A stretch of DNA of 64,000 nt from Micromonospora halophytica. Lineage in GTDB: Bacteria; Actinomycetota; Actinomycetes; Mycobacteriales; Micromonosporaceae. This document shows positions 10,655 through 19,276 of this stretch, in pieces; the first letter of the stretch is position 1; each line of letters opens with the position of its first letter. A model generated the notes under the pieces. That model did no database searches, was not told the DNA's origin, and saw nothing but the letters and a program-made list of their open reading frames with translations. A program made the translations under genes and the position numbers. The stretch lies in NCBI RefSeq assembly GCF_900090245.1, contig NZ_FMDN01000003.1:186001-250000 (forward strand), read 5' to 3'.

Positions 10655-11311
10655 CTAGCCGAGATGGGCGATCTCCTGACCCCCCGGCGCGACCTTCGTC
10701 CACAGGTCCGTGATGTCGAGCTCCAGCTCACCGAGGAGCCGGCGCAGCATCGGCAGCGAGAGCCCCACCACCGTGCCCGGGTCACCCTCGATCCCGGTCA
10801 GGAACGCCCCGCCCAGCCCGTCGATGGTGAACGCCCCCGCCACCGCCAGCGGCTCCCCGGTCGCCACGTACGCGGCGATCTCCTCGTCGCTGATGTCGGC
10901 GAAGTGCACCACCGTCGACGCCACCGCCTCCGCCCGGGCTTCGTGCGTCACGTCCACCAGGCAGTGCCCGGTGTGCAGCACCCCGCTGCGCCCCCGCATC
11001 CGCCGCCAGCGGTCCGTGGCGTCGGCGGCGTCCGCCGGCTTGCCCAGGATCTCCCCGTCGAACGCCAACACCGAGTCGCAGCCCAGCACCAGCGTGCGCT
11101 CGTCCGGGGTGGCGCGCAGGCGGTCCAGCACCGCCAGCGCCTTCAACCGGGCCAGTTCCAGGCACAGATCCTCGGCCCGGTCGCTGACCACCTGGGACTC
11201 GTCGACGCCGCTGACCAGCACGTCGGGTTCGATCCCGGCGGCCTGGAGGAGCTTGCGGCGGGCGGGACTCTGGGATGCGAGGACGAGGCGCAGCGGCAGG
11301 GAGTTCGGCAC
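10655..11311 (-). CDS. maf: Maf-like nucleoside triphosphate pyrophosphatase
   Basis: A 218-residue Maf/Ham1-fold protein: N-terminal LVLASQSPARRKLLQAAG, then DESQV, LGCDSVLAFDGEILGKP and a GDPGTVVGLSLP tail, all family signatures. Maf enzymes hydrolyse non-canonical or modified nucleotides to monophosphates and are linked to division arrest. GTG at 11311 lies 7 bases after TAGCGT (11319-11324); the TAG of that hexamer is the stop codon of the mycosin gene. In mycobacteria maf lies beside accE5 and near accA3, so this is a core gene of the locus. Confidence 0.93.
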   Translation of the reverse strand: MPNSLPLRLVLASQSPARRKLLQAAGIEPDVLVSGVDESQVVSDRAEDLCLELARLKALAVLDRLRATPDERTLVLGCDSVLAFDGEILGKPADAADATDRWRRMRGRSGVLHTGHCLVDVTHEARAEAVASTVVHFADISDEEIAAYVATGEPLAVAGAFTIDGLGGAFLTGIEGDPGTVVGLSLPMLRRLLGELELDITDLWTKVAPGGQEIAHLG

Positions 11312-11321
11312 GCCGCCGACG

Positions 11322-12455
11322 CTACCGGCTGATCCGGGGCGGCGGGTCGTCGGCACGGCGACGTCGACGCCAGATCAGGTAACCCCCACCGGCGGCAACG
11401 ATCACGCCGAGGGTGACGAGACCGCGAGCGGTCGCCGCGTCGTCACCGTCGCTGTCGGCAACTGCCGTGGGTGGGGCACCGTCGGGCGGTGGGGTGACCG
11501 TCGACGACTCGAAGCCTAGGGGTGGTACGTCAGCGGTGAGCGCGGCGACGAGGTCGATGACTCCGTACCCGTACTCGTCGTCACGGCCGGGTGGGCCCTT
11601 GTCGACAGCGGTGGCGGTGAGCCGGTGCGCGACCTCGGAGGCGGGCAGGTGAGGGTACTTGGCTCGGATCAGTGCTGCAGCGCCCGCGACGATGGCCGTC
11701 GCACCTGAGGTGCCGGTTCCCCTTCGGTATCTGCCGTCATTGCTGGTGCTGAAGATATCGACGGCGGGTGCGACAACATCGATTTCCGGGCCAGTGACCG
11801 AGATCGCGGCTCGGGTTCCGGTCTGATCAATTCCGCCTACTGCGATCACTCCGGGCTCTGCTGCAGGATAGCCAACGCCGATCTGAGGCGGGCCGTTTCC
11901 TGCGGCGGCAACAACTACGATGTTGGCGGCGAGGGCCTCCTTGACTGCCTTCTGTAGCCGGACGCTAGCGGCAGCAACAGCGGAGACGCTAATAACATCT
12001 GCATGGTTTGCCGTCGCAAATTCGATGCCGGCGGCGAGTGCATCGGTCGTGCCATCTGCCTTGGGTGGCGATTCATAAATCGGTAGGATTTTAGCCTTGG
12101 GGGCAATGCCCATAGCGCCGGCGTCGCCTTCTTGTCCATGTGCGGCAATTAGGCCAGCCATGCCAGTGCCGTGACCATCCCGGTCTTGCCTCCCGTCGCC
12201 AGCCCCACCTGGGATGACGTCGGTGCCTGGCAGGAGGTTGCGAAGTAAGTCGGGATGAGGGTCTACTCCACTATCTGGAACTGCGACCGTGACGCCTTCG
12301 CCCTGGCTGGTCCGGTGGGCGTCTTCCGCTTTAAGGTAGCGCAGGTGCCACTGTTCATCCCGATTTCGGTCCCCCTGGGCTGGGGTTGCCGGAATTGCTA
12401 GGATGACTGTGAGGGCTAGCAGAGCTAATGTGGCCCTGGTTGAAGCTCGATTCAC
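11322..12455 (-). CDS. Mycosin-like membrane-anchored subtilisin protease (ESX/type VII associated)
   Basis: A 377-residue S8 protease. It has a signal peptide (residues 1-28), catalytic Asp61 (PDSGVD), His95 (DGHGTGMAG) and Ser250 (GTSGATAIVAGAAAL), oxyanion Asn187, one transmembrane helix at 344-361 and a short Arg-rich tail. This is the MycP layout: an extracytoplasmic protease tethered at the C-terminus. The GTG start overlaps the stop of the PPE-like gene in a GTGA junction, so the two are coupled. Residues 1 to about 270 are encoded by DNA clearly lower in GC than the rest of the window; the 3' end is normal. No EccB/C/D/E gene is present here. Confidence 0.9.
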   Translation of the reverse strand: MNRASTRATLALLALTVILAIPATPAQGDRNRDEQWHLRYLKAEDAHRTSQGEGVTVAVPDSGVDPHPDLLRNLLPGTDVIPGGAGDGRQDRDGHGTGMAGLIAAHGQEGDAGAMGIAPKAKILPIYESPPKADGTTDALAAGIEFATANHADVISVSAVAAASVRLQKAVKEALAANIVVVAAAGNGPPQIGVGYPAAEPGVIAVGGIDQTGTRAAISVTGPEIDVVAPAVDIFSTSNDGRYRRGTGTSGATAIVAGAAALIRAKYPHLPASEVAHRLTATAVDKGPPGRDDEYGYGVIDLVAALTADVPPLGFESSTVTPPPDGAPPTAVADSDGDDAATARGLVTLGVIVAAGGGYLIWRRRRRADDPPPRISR

Positions 12456-13825
12456 CGGCTGAAGCCAATTGCGGGCCCAGGGTCGATTGGTCCATCCTCG
12501 TCTGGTGGACGGACAACCGGATCTACGCCTTCCCGGGTAGCCCACGGATTATCTGGGTCCCAGCGGCCCGAATCCCCCTCCTGTTCTCTGCGGCTAGGCC
12601 GGCCTGGGATCCCCTGAGGACTTCCAAAGCCCGGCGAACCGCCAATCGGCGACATCCCATGGGCTGGACTCAAGGGGCTGGTCCGACCGGTTCCTGGTCG
12701 GGAGCCCGCTGCTCCCGTGGGCGCGGTCCCAGCGGCTCCTCCACCGATCACGCCACCCACGGGATTAATCCTGCGCGATTGCGTGCCATTTCCATGCTGG
12801 CCAGGTCCCGTCCCAGGTGTGCTTCCGATCAAACCTCCAGGCTGCATGAAGCGAGAGGGTGCGTTGTGTGGGGGTTGCCCTCCGCTTGAGGGGAGGTGAC
12901 CCGTTTGCCCACGGAGTGCAGCCGAGGAGCCTGGACGTGATGACGTAGACGGGGGCGGGGCGGAAGGCAATGTCGGCGGTAGCCCGACGCCTTGTTGAGG
13001 CATTGAGGGCAAGCCAGTGCCTGGCATGGGTGAAGGGGTGGAGGGCGTGATCACGGACGAGTTGGCTCCGCCTAAAACAGGGCCGACGTTGGGCGCAGTG
13101 GGTGCATGAGCCGAATGCAACGGAGTGGCGGAACGCTTCGCCGGCGATGTCGGGTTAGAGGTTGATATAGGCACCGGCATGATCGGTGGGATGATCGGCG
13201 GGGCTGCACCCGCTCCGCTGGACGATTCGAACTGTTGATCGGACTTCGGCGCTGCTCTCTGCGGGGGTTGGCGGAGCATGACCTGGGCCTGCTGCAGTTC
13301 GCCGCTCAACCCGAACATGATTCCTCGGGCCCGCGAGTTCAACTGCTCCAGATCCGCGTCCGTCACCGGCGGCTTCGTCGTGCGGTTGCCGGCCAACGCC
13401 TTCGGGTCGGTGATCATCTCCTCGTACGAGCGTTTCTGCGCCAGCTTCGTCGAGTACTGCTCGTAGAGGGTCTTCACCTGAGGCCGGGCGCTGTCGATGG
13501 CGCGGGTCGCGGCGGCGAGCGCGTCGTGGTTGGCGGCGGCGGTGTCGTGGGTGCGCTGCACCTTCTCGATGAGCTGGTCCAGCTCGGCCAGGTACGCCCG
13601 GGCGGCGGCGTTGGTCTCCGGCGGCCACGCCTCGGCCAGCCCGCGACGGTACTCGTGGAGCCGCCTCATGTGATTCATCGCCAGGTCGCACACCTTGCGC
13701 CAACCGGCGACCTGCTTCCAGTGCCCGCTGGTGTCGTGGTCCTGCAGGCAGGCCCACATGCTCTGCACGTCCATCAACTGCCAGTCGGTGAGGCCGGACG
13801 TCCGGCCGCCGCCCCGTTCGATCAC
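12452..13825 (-). CDS. PPE/EspB-like secreted-substrate candidate with Pro/Gly-rich tail
   Basis: A 457-residue protein. The first 190 residues are helical hairpins rich in Trp, Ala and Leu (DWQLMDVQSMWACLQDHD, RGLAEAWPPETNAAARAYL, a W-x-x-E motif between helices), resembling PPE/EspB/WXG100-type type VII substrates. Residues about 200-410 are low-complexity Pro/Gly/Ser/Thr. The C-terminus is an ordered acidic tail (NPWATREGVDPVVRPP, DPGPAIG). GTG at 13825 overlaps the upstream stop (GTGA), and its own stop overlaps the mycosin start. GC and codon use change from typical to low at about 13.2-13.4 kb, inside the gene. The family call is by fold logic, not close homology. Confidence 0.75.
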   Translation of the reverse strand: MIERGGGRTSGLTDWQLMDVQSMWACLQDHDTSGHWKQVAGWRKVCDLAMNHMRRLHEYRRGLAEAWPPETNAAARAYLAELDQLIEKVQRTHDTAAANHDALAAATRAIDSARPQVKTLYEQYSTKLAQKRSYEEMITDPKALAGNRTTKPPVTDADLEQLNSRARGIMFGLSGELQQAQVMLRQPPQRAAPKSDQQFESSSGAGAAPPIIPPIMPVPISTSNPTSPAKRSATPLHSAHAPTAPNVGPVLGGANSSVITPSTPSPMPGTGLPSMPQQGVGLPPTLPSAPPPSTSSRPGSSAALRGQTGHLPSSGGQPPHNAPSRFMQPGGLIGSTPGTGPGQHGNGTQSRRINPVGGVIGGGAAGTAPTGAAGSRPGTGRTSPLSPAHGMSPIGGSPGFGSPQGIPGRPSRREQEGDSGRWDPDNPWATREGVDPVVRPPDEDGPIDPGPAIGFSR

Positions 13826-14277
13826 GGCAGCACCACCGGCCCCCGGTTGTCCGGGCCGGTGGGGTCGGTGAGGGTGGCGCCGCGGTGCGGCCTCGCGGCG
13901 TACGGGCGGGCGAGCGCCTCGCGTACGTCGCCGACGCGGGCGGCGGCGAAGGCGTCCGTGCCCTCGTACTCGGCGGCGATCTTCCCGGCGGCGCCTGCCA
14001 GGTGGCCGGTCGCCCCGCCCAGGTCCCACACCGTGTTGGCGGTGGCCTGCTGGGTCTCGTGGTGGGCGCGCAGGAAATGCACCAGTTCGATGAACGCGTC
14101 ACACGGGTCGGGAATGGCTGCGGTCATGTCGTCCGCAATGTAGGACAGGTGCGGTGCGTAGTTGCGGTCGACCTCGGCCTGGAGCCGGTCGGCGAACTCG
14201 CGCATCTGGCGGATGTCGGCTTCGATGCGGTCGTTTTCGCGCAGCCAGGAAGCTGGGCGGTCCTCCTCAGGGATCAT
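13822..14277 (-). CDS. Helical WXG100-like protein of the orphan ESX module
   Basis: A 151-residue protein, mainly helical (EADIRQMREFADRLQAEVDR; FIELVHFLRAHHETQQATAN), with a W-D-L-G-G turn followed by a second helix, then a Pro/Gly-rich end. There is no signal peptide. Size, fold and its place just before a PPE-like gene and a mycosin suggest an ESX-type secretion partner or chaperone. ATG at 14277 has GGGAGG 6 bases upstream, so this gene starts the operon. Its stop overlaps the next start. Composition is normal high-GC, unlike the two genes after it. No defined family is recognised with certainty. Confidence 0.65.
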   Translation of the reverse strand: MIPEEDRPASWLRENDRIEADIRQMREFADRLQAEVDRNYAPHLSYIADDMTAAIPDPCDAFIELVHFLRAHHETQQATANTVWDLGGATGHLAGAAGKIAAEYEGTDAFAAARVGDVREALARPYAARPHRGATLTDPTGPDNRGPVVLP

Positions 14278-14389
14278 CGATCCTCCCTACCCGTCACGGC
14301 CCCGTTCCCCTGAGTGAGGTTAATGGGTCCCGTGTGATCTCGGCAGCCCCGACGAGGAGGCGGGACTCGGGTCGCGTACCCGGGGCAGG

Positions 14390-14602
14390 TCAGCGGGGCA
14401 GGCCGGAGGCGCGCCACGCGCCCGGACCGGCGGTGGGGGCCGCGACGGCCGGGCGGCTGCTGCGCGCCCAGGCGGAGACGGCCACCGGCGCGGGCGCGGC
14501 GACCGGCCGGGACCGGACGACGATCGCGCCCACCAGGGCGGCCAGTTCTTCGGCGGTCGGGACACCCCGGACGACCCGGAACAGCGGCTCTTCGGCAGAC
14601 AT
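14390..14602 (-). CDS. accE: Acyl-CoA carboxylase epsilon subunit
   Basis: A 70-residue protein with the family's two marks: VVRGVPTAEELAALVGAI at the start and WRASGLPR at the C-terminus. It stabilises the alpha-beta acyl-CoA carboxylase complex in actinobacteria. ATG at 14602 lies 6 bases after TACGCT (14609-14614), a leaderless arrangement. It is normally found directly after accD; here accD is 6.3 kb away with unrelated genes between. The linker is Ala/Pro/Val-rich. It was probably left in place when other genes entered the locus. Confidence 0.85.
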   Translation of the reverse strand: MSAEEPLFRVVRGVPTAEELAALVGAIVVRSRPVAAPAPVAVSAWARSSRPAVAAPTAGPGAWRASGLPR

Positions 14603-14693
14603 GCCGTCAGCGTACGCGTCGCGAACTTGACCTTCGCCGCACAGTGGCGTGCCGGCGGTGTCAGCGTTGGCGACGCCGGGTACCGTCTCAGCG

Positions 14694-16556
14694 ATGTCTG
14701 ACGCGCTTCCCCAACTCGTTGCCGACCGGTACCGGCTCATCTCGCCGCTCGGTCAGGGCGGCATGGGTCGGGTGTGGAAGGCGCGTGACGAGGTCCTGCA
14801 CCGGGACGTGGCGATCAAGGAACTCGTCCCGCCGCCCAGCCTCACCGACGACGAGCGCCGCGAGATGCGGGAGCGGTCGTTGCGGGAGGCCCGGGCCATC
14901 GCCCGGCTGAACCACGTCAACGTGGTCCGCATCTTCGACGTGCTGCGTACCGATGGCGATCCGTGGATCGTCATGGAGTACGTCGCGTCGAAGTCCCTCC
15001 AGGACACCCTCGCCGAGGACGGCCCGGTGCCGCCGTCGAAGGCCGTCGAGATCGGCCTCGGTGTGCTGGGGGCGTTGAAGGCGGCGCACAAGGCCGGCGT
15101 CATGCACCGCGACATCAAGCCGGGCAACGTGCTGCTCGGCACCGACGGCCGGGTGGTGCTGACCGATTTCGGTCTGGCCACGATCCCCGGCGACCCGAAC
15201 GTCACCCGCACCGGCATGGTGCTCGGCTCGCCCGCGTACATCGCGCCGGAGCGGGCCAAGGACGGCACCGCGGGTCCGGAGGCCGACCTGTGGTCGCTGG
15301 GGGCCACCCTCTACGCGGCGGTCGAGGGCAAGTCGCCGTACGCGCGGCCGTCGGCGATCGCCACCCTGGCCGCGCTGGCCACCGAGCCGCTGCCGCCGCC
15401 GAAGAACGCCGGCCCGCTGAAGCCGGTCCTGCAGGGGCTGCTCCGCAAGGACCCGAAGGAGCGGATCACCGCCGAGGTGGCCGAGCGCCTGCTGCGCCGC
15501 GCCGGCGGCAAGCGGGCGAAGCGGGTCCCGCTGCTCGACGGCGTACGCCGGCCGGGGCCGAACGGCCCGCGCGAGCCGCGCCCGCCGCTGGTCCCGGCGC
15601 CGCGCGCGGCCGAGCGGTCCGCCGGGTCGACGCCGAAGCCCACCGCACCACCCAAGGCTGCCGCTGCGGCGGCCACGGAGGACGCGACCGCCAAGGTGCC
15701 CGCGAACGCGGACGCCGCGCCGACCGCCAAGGTCGACCCGCTGAAGCCGATCGCCAAGGCCGAGGCGCCGAAACCGGCCAACCCCACGTCCGTGATGCCC
15801 GCCCCGGTCAGCCCGGCCGCCGCGCCCGCCGGGCGTCTTCCCGGTTCGGTGTACGACGGGACGAAGCACGATCAGCGCAAGCGGAACCTGCTGATCGGCG
15901 CGGTGGTGCTGGTGCTGCTGGTCGGTCTCGCGGTGCTCGTCCCGCTGCTCGGCCGCGGTGGCGACCCGGAGGAGGGCGGCGAGCAGGCCGGCCCGCCCAG
16001 CGCCGCCGCGATCTCGTCGTCCGCGCCGACGTCGGCTCCGGCCGCGCCCCCGCCGAGCAGCGCGGCACCGCCCAGCCCGACGCCCTCGGCCAGCCCGTCG
16101 ACCGACCCGAACGCGCTGCCGGCGGGCTGGACCCTGCACAAGGGCCCGACCTTCTCCATCCCGGTCCCGCCGGGTTGGCGAGTCGTTCGCACGGGAGGGG
16201 ACATCGTCGTCTTCTCCCAGCGCAACGGGGTCGGCGAGATGCTGGTCCAGTGGGGCAGCAACCCCAAGCCGGACGCGTACGCGGACTGGCGGGCACAGGA
16301 GCCGAACCGCAAGCGGTATGTGAACAACTACCAGTACCTGAGCATCGAGCGCTGCGACTGGTACCGGACCTGCGCCGACTGGGAGTGGCTGGAGAGCCGG
16401 GACGGCACCCGGATCCAGGTCCGCAACCGGGGCTTCGTGACGGCCAGCAACCGGGGTTACGCCATCCGGTGGGAGGTCGCGGAGAAGGACTGGCAGGCCC
16501 AGCTCTCCACCTTCGACCAGATCGTCAAGGGGTTCAAGCCCGACCGGGTGAACTGA
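14694..16556 (+). CDS. Transmembrane Ser/Thr protein kinase with extracellular sensor domain
   Basis: A 620-residue PknB-type kinase. The glycine loop is GQGGMG (20-25), ATP Lys42, HRDIKPGN with Asp140, DFG Asp158 and an SPAYIAPE substrate loop. A 120-residue Ala/Pro/Lys linker leads to one transmembrane helix at about 398-417, then an Ala/Ser/Pro stretch and a folded extracellular domain of about 130 residues (GPTFSIPVPPGWRVVR, then CDWYRTCADWEWLES with two Cys). There are no PASTA repeats. ATG at 14694 follows TACCGT by 7 bases. It probably phosphorylates cell-wall or regulatory proteins in response to an unknown extracellular cue. Confidence 0.93.
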   Translation: MSDALPQLVADRYRLISPLGQGGMGRVWKARDEVLHRDVAIKELVPPPSLTDDERREMRERSLREARAIARLNHVNVVRIFDVLRTDGDPWIVMEYVASKSLQDTLAEDGPVPPSKAVEIGLGVLGALKAAHKAGVMHRDIKPGNVLLGTDGRVVLTDFGLATIPGDPNVTRTGMVLGSPAYIAPERAKDGTAGPEADLWSLGATLYAAVEGKSPYARPSAIATLAALATEPLPPPKNAGPLKPVLQGLLRKDPKERITAEVAERLLRRAGGKRAKRVPLLDGVRRPGPNGPREPRPPLVPAPRAAERSAGSTPKPTAPPKAAAAAATEDATAKVPANADAAPTAKVDPLKPIAKAEAPKPANPTSVMPAPVSPAAAPAGRLPGSVYDGTKHDQRKRNLLIGAVVLVLLVGLAVLVPLLGRGGDPEEGGEQAGPPSAAAISSSAPTSAPAAPPPSSAAPPSPTPSASPSTDPNALPAGWTLHKGPTFSIPVPPGWRVVRTGGDIVVFSQRNGVGEMLVQWGSNPKPDAYADWRAQEPNRKRYVNNYQYLSIERCDWYRTCADWEWLESRDGTRIQVRNRGFVTASNRGYAIRWEVAEKDWQAQLSTFDQIVKGFKPDRVN

Positions 16557-16645
16557 CACCCGGGATTCGTACCGGTGCGAAGTCGATTCGCATGACTCTC
16601 CGTCGTACGGGGTATCTCCCCTCCGACGACGGAAGGGGGTACGAC

Positions 16646-16870
16646 ATGGGTTCCCGACGCAAGGACACCCGGCCCCGGCTGGCACTGTGGATGCTGGTCG
16701 CGCTCGGCGACATCGTCCTGCTGATGGTCAGTGTCGGCCTGTCGGTGCTGGTCGCGTCGCTCGCCGTCGTGGCGGTCACCGCTGCCGGGATCGGCGCCTG
16801 GCGGTTCACTCGACGCACTGCCGTGAACCGCGAGGCCGCCGTACCGGTGGTCGGTCGACAGCAGGCCTGA
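16646..16870 (+). CDS. Small two-helix membrane protein
   Basis: A 74-residue protein: a basic start (MGSRRKDTRPR), two closely spaced hydrophobic segments (LALWMLVALGDIVLLMVSVG and VLVASLAVVAVTAAGIGAW) and a basic C-terminus. A strong AGGGGG precedes ATG. It follows the kinase gene by 89 bases on the same strand, and a CCGTCG/CGACGG inverted pair lies in the gap. It has no recognised family. It could be co-transcribed with the kinase; any functional link is inference. Confidence 0.65.
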   Translation: MGSRRKDTRPRLALWMLVALGDIVLLMVSVGLSVLVASLAVVAVTAAGIGAWRFTRRTAVNREAAVPVVGRQQA

Positions 16871-16986
16871 ACCGGGCGGCCCGGGGCCACGGCAGCCCCG
16901 GACGCGACGGTGGCGGCAGCCGGACCAGTCATCGACCGTACGGTGATGATCGATCCCGCTGCCGCCGACGGAGTGTCGGGGCTGGC

Positions 16987-17739
16987 TCAGGTGTTGTTCG
17001 CCAGCGCGATCAGCCGGGTGCGGTCGCCGTTCCAGTAGTTGCGGTCGACGTTGCCGCTGATCCCGGAGACGCGGCCCGAGTCGGTGTACTGCCAGAAGCT
17101 CCAGAACGGAGCGCCGGCCGGCAGCGTGCCGGGGCTGCTCGCCCAGCGGGCGATCCAGAGCGGGTGGTTGGCCCACGGGCCGGTCCAGTAGCCGGTGCAC
17201 TGGTTCCACCAGCTGGTGGTGGTGTAGATGACCGCGTACCGGCCGGTGCGGGCGCGGTAGGTGTTGAGGAAGTCCTGGATCCAGCTGCGCATGCCGGCGG
17301 TGGACAGGCCGTAGCAGTAGCCGCCGCTGTAGGGGTTGCCCTCGACGTCGAGCGCGGCGGGCAGGGTCCGGCTGTCGGCCGACCACGCGCCACCGTTGCT
17401 CGCCAGGAAGTTGGCCTGGGTCGCGCCGGAGGAGATGTTCGGGCGGGCGAAGTGGTACGCCCCGCGGATCACCCCGGCGTAGTACGCGTTGGTGTAGTTG
17501 CTGTTGAAGTTCGGGTCCTTGTAGGTCGTACCCTCGGTGGCCTTGATGAAGGCGAACTGGATGCCCGAGCTGCGGACGCTGGTCCAGTTGATGGACCCCT
17601 GCCAGCGGGAGACATCGATGCCGGGGACGGTGGCCGCGGCCGCCGGTGCGGCGGTGACCACGAGGGCCGCGGCCGCGGTGGCGGCGGCGGTGAGGCCGGC
17701 GGCGAGGAGCCGGCGCAGCGAGAATCTGGTACGGGCCAT
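16987..17739 (-). CDS. Secreted GH25 muramidase (Chalaropsis-type lysozyme)
   Basis: A 250-residue protein with an Arg-rich, Ala-rich signal peptide cleaved near residue 36. The mature part is a single GH25 barrel: IDVSRWQG with Asp42, FIKATEGTTY, GAYHFARP, and LDVEGN with Asp131 and the catalytic Glu133. It cleaves peptidoglycan between MurNAc and GlcNAc. It has no binding module, so it is the minimal form. ATG at 17739 has GGAGG 7 bases upstream; the AT-rich 5' region (17765-17830) probably holds the promoter. It may act in wall turnover or competition. Confidence 0.93.
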   Translation of the reverse strand: MARTRFSLRRLLAAGLTAAATAAAALVVTAAPAAAATVPGIDVSRWQGSINWTSVRSSGIQFAFIKATEGTTYKDPNFNSNYTNAYYAGVIRGAYHFARPNISSGATQANFLASNGGAWSADSRTLPAALDVEGNPYSGGYCYGLSTAGMRSWIQDFLNTYRARTGRYAVIYTTTSWWNQCTGYWTGPWANHPLWIARWASSPGTLPAGAPFWSFWQYTDSGRVSGISGNVDRNYWNGDRTRLIALANNT

Positions 17740-17866
17740 GGATGCCTCCAGGGGGGTGCCGATCGATTGACGACAATCCTTGGAGTTACTTGCCCATGAG
17801 CGCAAGGGGGGTTAAGGAAATTTTCGTCGACGGCTTGCACGTCCTTGCAGGACTGATCGGGATCGG

Positions 17867-18417
17867 TCAGCGTAGTGCGGCCGGGTCGATCTGCCAGCGG
17901 AACGGCTCGGCCAGGGTCAGCGTCTCACCGGCCTTGGCCACCTGGTCCTCGGCGTAGTGTTCACCGTCGAGCCGGTACAGCCGCAGGGAGTGGGTCTCGC
18001 CGTCCTGCTCCACCAGCAGGTACCACGGGATCCGGGCGATGGCGTAGAGCTGCATCTTGAGCAACCGGTCTGCGGCGACGTTGCCCGGCGGGACGATCTC
18101 ACCGATGAAGAACACCTGGCCTGCGTCGAGAAACGTTCCCTCGTCGTCGGCATCGGTGACCACGAGGTCCGGAATGACGATCCGGTCCACACCGAGGCGA
18201 ACGTTGATCGCATCGAACACCGATAGTCCCCGCGGCTCTGCCGCTGCCTCGATGCTGTTCGCCAGGCGCCGCGCCACCCGCTGGTGCCGTCGACTCGGGC
18301 AGGGCTCACGATCAGGCTCCCGTCGAGCAGCTCGATCCGGTTCGGGGTTTCGCCCAGGGCGAAGTAGTCGGCCTCGGTCCAGAGGCCGACGTGGTGTTCC
18401 AGGGGAGCCGGGCTCAC
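17867..18417 (-). pseudogene. Uma2-family (DUF820) protein, frameshifted
   Basis: The N-terminal part from GTG at 18417 ([32 protein letters not shown]) and the C-terminal part ([47 protein letters not shown]) are in different frames. Together they make an ordinary PD-(D/E)xK-fold Uma2 protein. Adding one G/C to the GGG run at 18297-18299 restores one frame of about 183 residues. GGGAGG precedes the GTG start. It is either a recent pseudogene or a sequencing error. Uma2 proteins are abundant in actinobacteria and cyanobacteria, and their roles are unclear. Confidence 0.8.
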
Positions 18418-18516
18418 CGGCGTCCACCTCCCGCTCCGTTCGCCACCGATCAGTTTCACACTCCACGAGCCGCGGGTAGCCGAACGACACAGCACCGGGC
18501 GGTAGGCTCCCCGCCC

Positions 18517-19260
18517 ATGGTGTCGATCGACGGTCTGGGCGACCTCTGGGACAGGCTCTTCAGCGCCCAACCCGACCCCCCGCCCCTGCTCGTGCTCATC
18601 ACCGCCCTGGTCGCCCTGGTGGTGGTCGCCGCCCGGCTGCCCTGGCGGATCGCCCGCAACGCGGTGACCATCGCCCATGAGGGCGGCCACGCCCTGGCGG
18701 CGCTGCTCACCGGCCGCCGGCTGCACGGCATCCGGCTGCACTCGGACACCTCCGGCCTCACCCTCTCCGCCGGACGCCCCACCGGGCCCGGCATGATCCT
18801 CACCCTGCTCGCCGGGTACGTCGCGCCGTCACTGGTCGGGCTCGCCGGGGCGTGGCTGCTCGGCGGCAACCGGATCACCCTGCTGCTCTGGGTCGCGGTG
18901 GCGCTGCTGCTGGCCATGCTCGTGATGATCCGCAACGTCTACGGGGTGCTCTCCCTGCTGGTCACCGGGGGAGTCGTGCTCGCCGTCTCCTGGTACGCCT
19001 CCCCGCAGACCCAGGCCGCGTTCGCCTGGACCTCGGTCTGGTTCCTGCTGCTCGCCGGCGTACGCCCGGTGGTGGAACTGCAACGGCTGCGCAGCCGGGG
19101 CCGGATGCCGGAGTCCGACGCCGACCAACTGGCCCGGCTGACGCCCTTCCCGGCGCTGTTCTGGGTGGCTGTGTTCGGTCTGGTGAACCTGGCCGCGCTC
19201 GCGGTCGGGGCGATGCTGCTCGCCGGCCCGATCCTCGCCGACGCCGGCCTGACCCTCTGA
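18517..19260 (+). CDS. M50-like membrane metalloprotease
   Basis: A 247-residue integral membrane protein with 5-6 hydrophobic segments and a zinc motif [10 protein letters not shown] (His54, Glu55, His58) at the start of an intramembrane helix. That is the arrangement of M50 site-2-type proteases. No clear third zinc ligand motif is visible, so activity is not proven. ATG at 18517 lies 8 bases after TAGGCT, leaderless style. An ECF sigma factor and its membrane partner follow on the same strand, which raises the possibility that the protease acts on that partner. Confidence 0.75.
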   Translation: MVSIDGLGDLWDRLFSAQPDPPPLLVLITALVALVVVAARLPWRIARNAVTIAHEGGHALAALLTGRRLHGIRLHSDTSGLTLSAGRPTGPGMILTLLAGYVAPSLVGLAGAWLLGGNRITLLLWVAVALLLAMLVMIRNVYGVLSLLVTGGVVLAVSWYASPQTQAAFAWTSVWFLLLAGVRPVVELQRLRSRGRMPESDADQLARLTPFPALFWVAVFGLVNLAALAVGAMLLAGPILADAGLTL

Positions 19261-19276
19261 CGGGTGCGGCCGAAGC

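Noticed and set aside
12452-14029. Longer N-terminus of the PPE-like gene, reading back to 14029
   Set aside because: The added part is an Arg/Gly/Pro-rich shadow of the upstream helical gene; GTG at 13825 in a GTGA overlap fits better.
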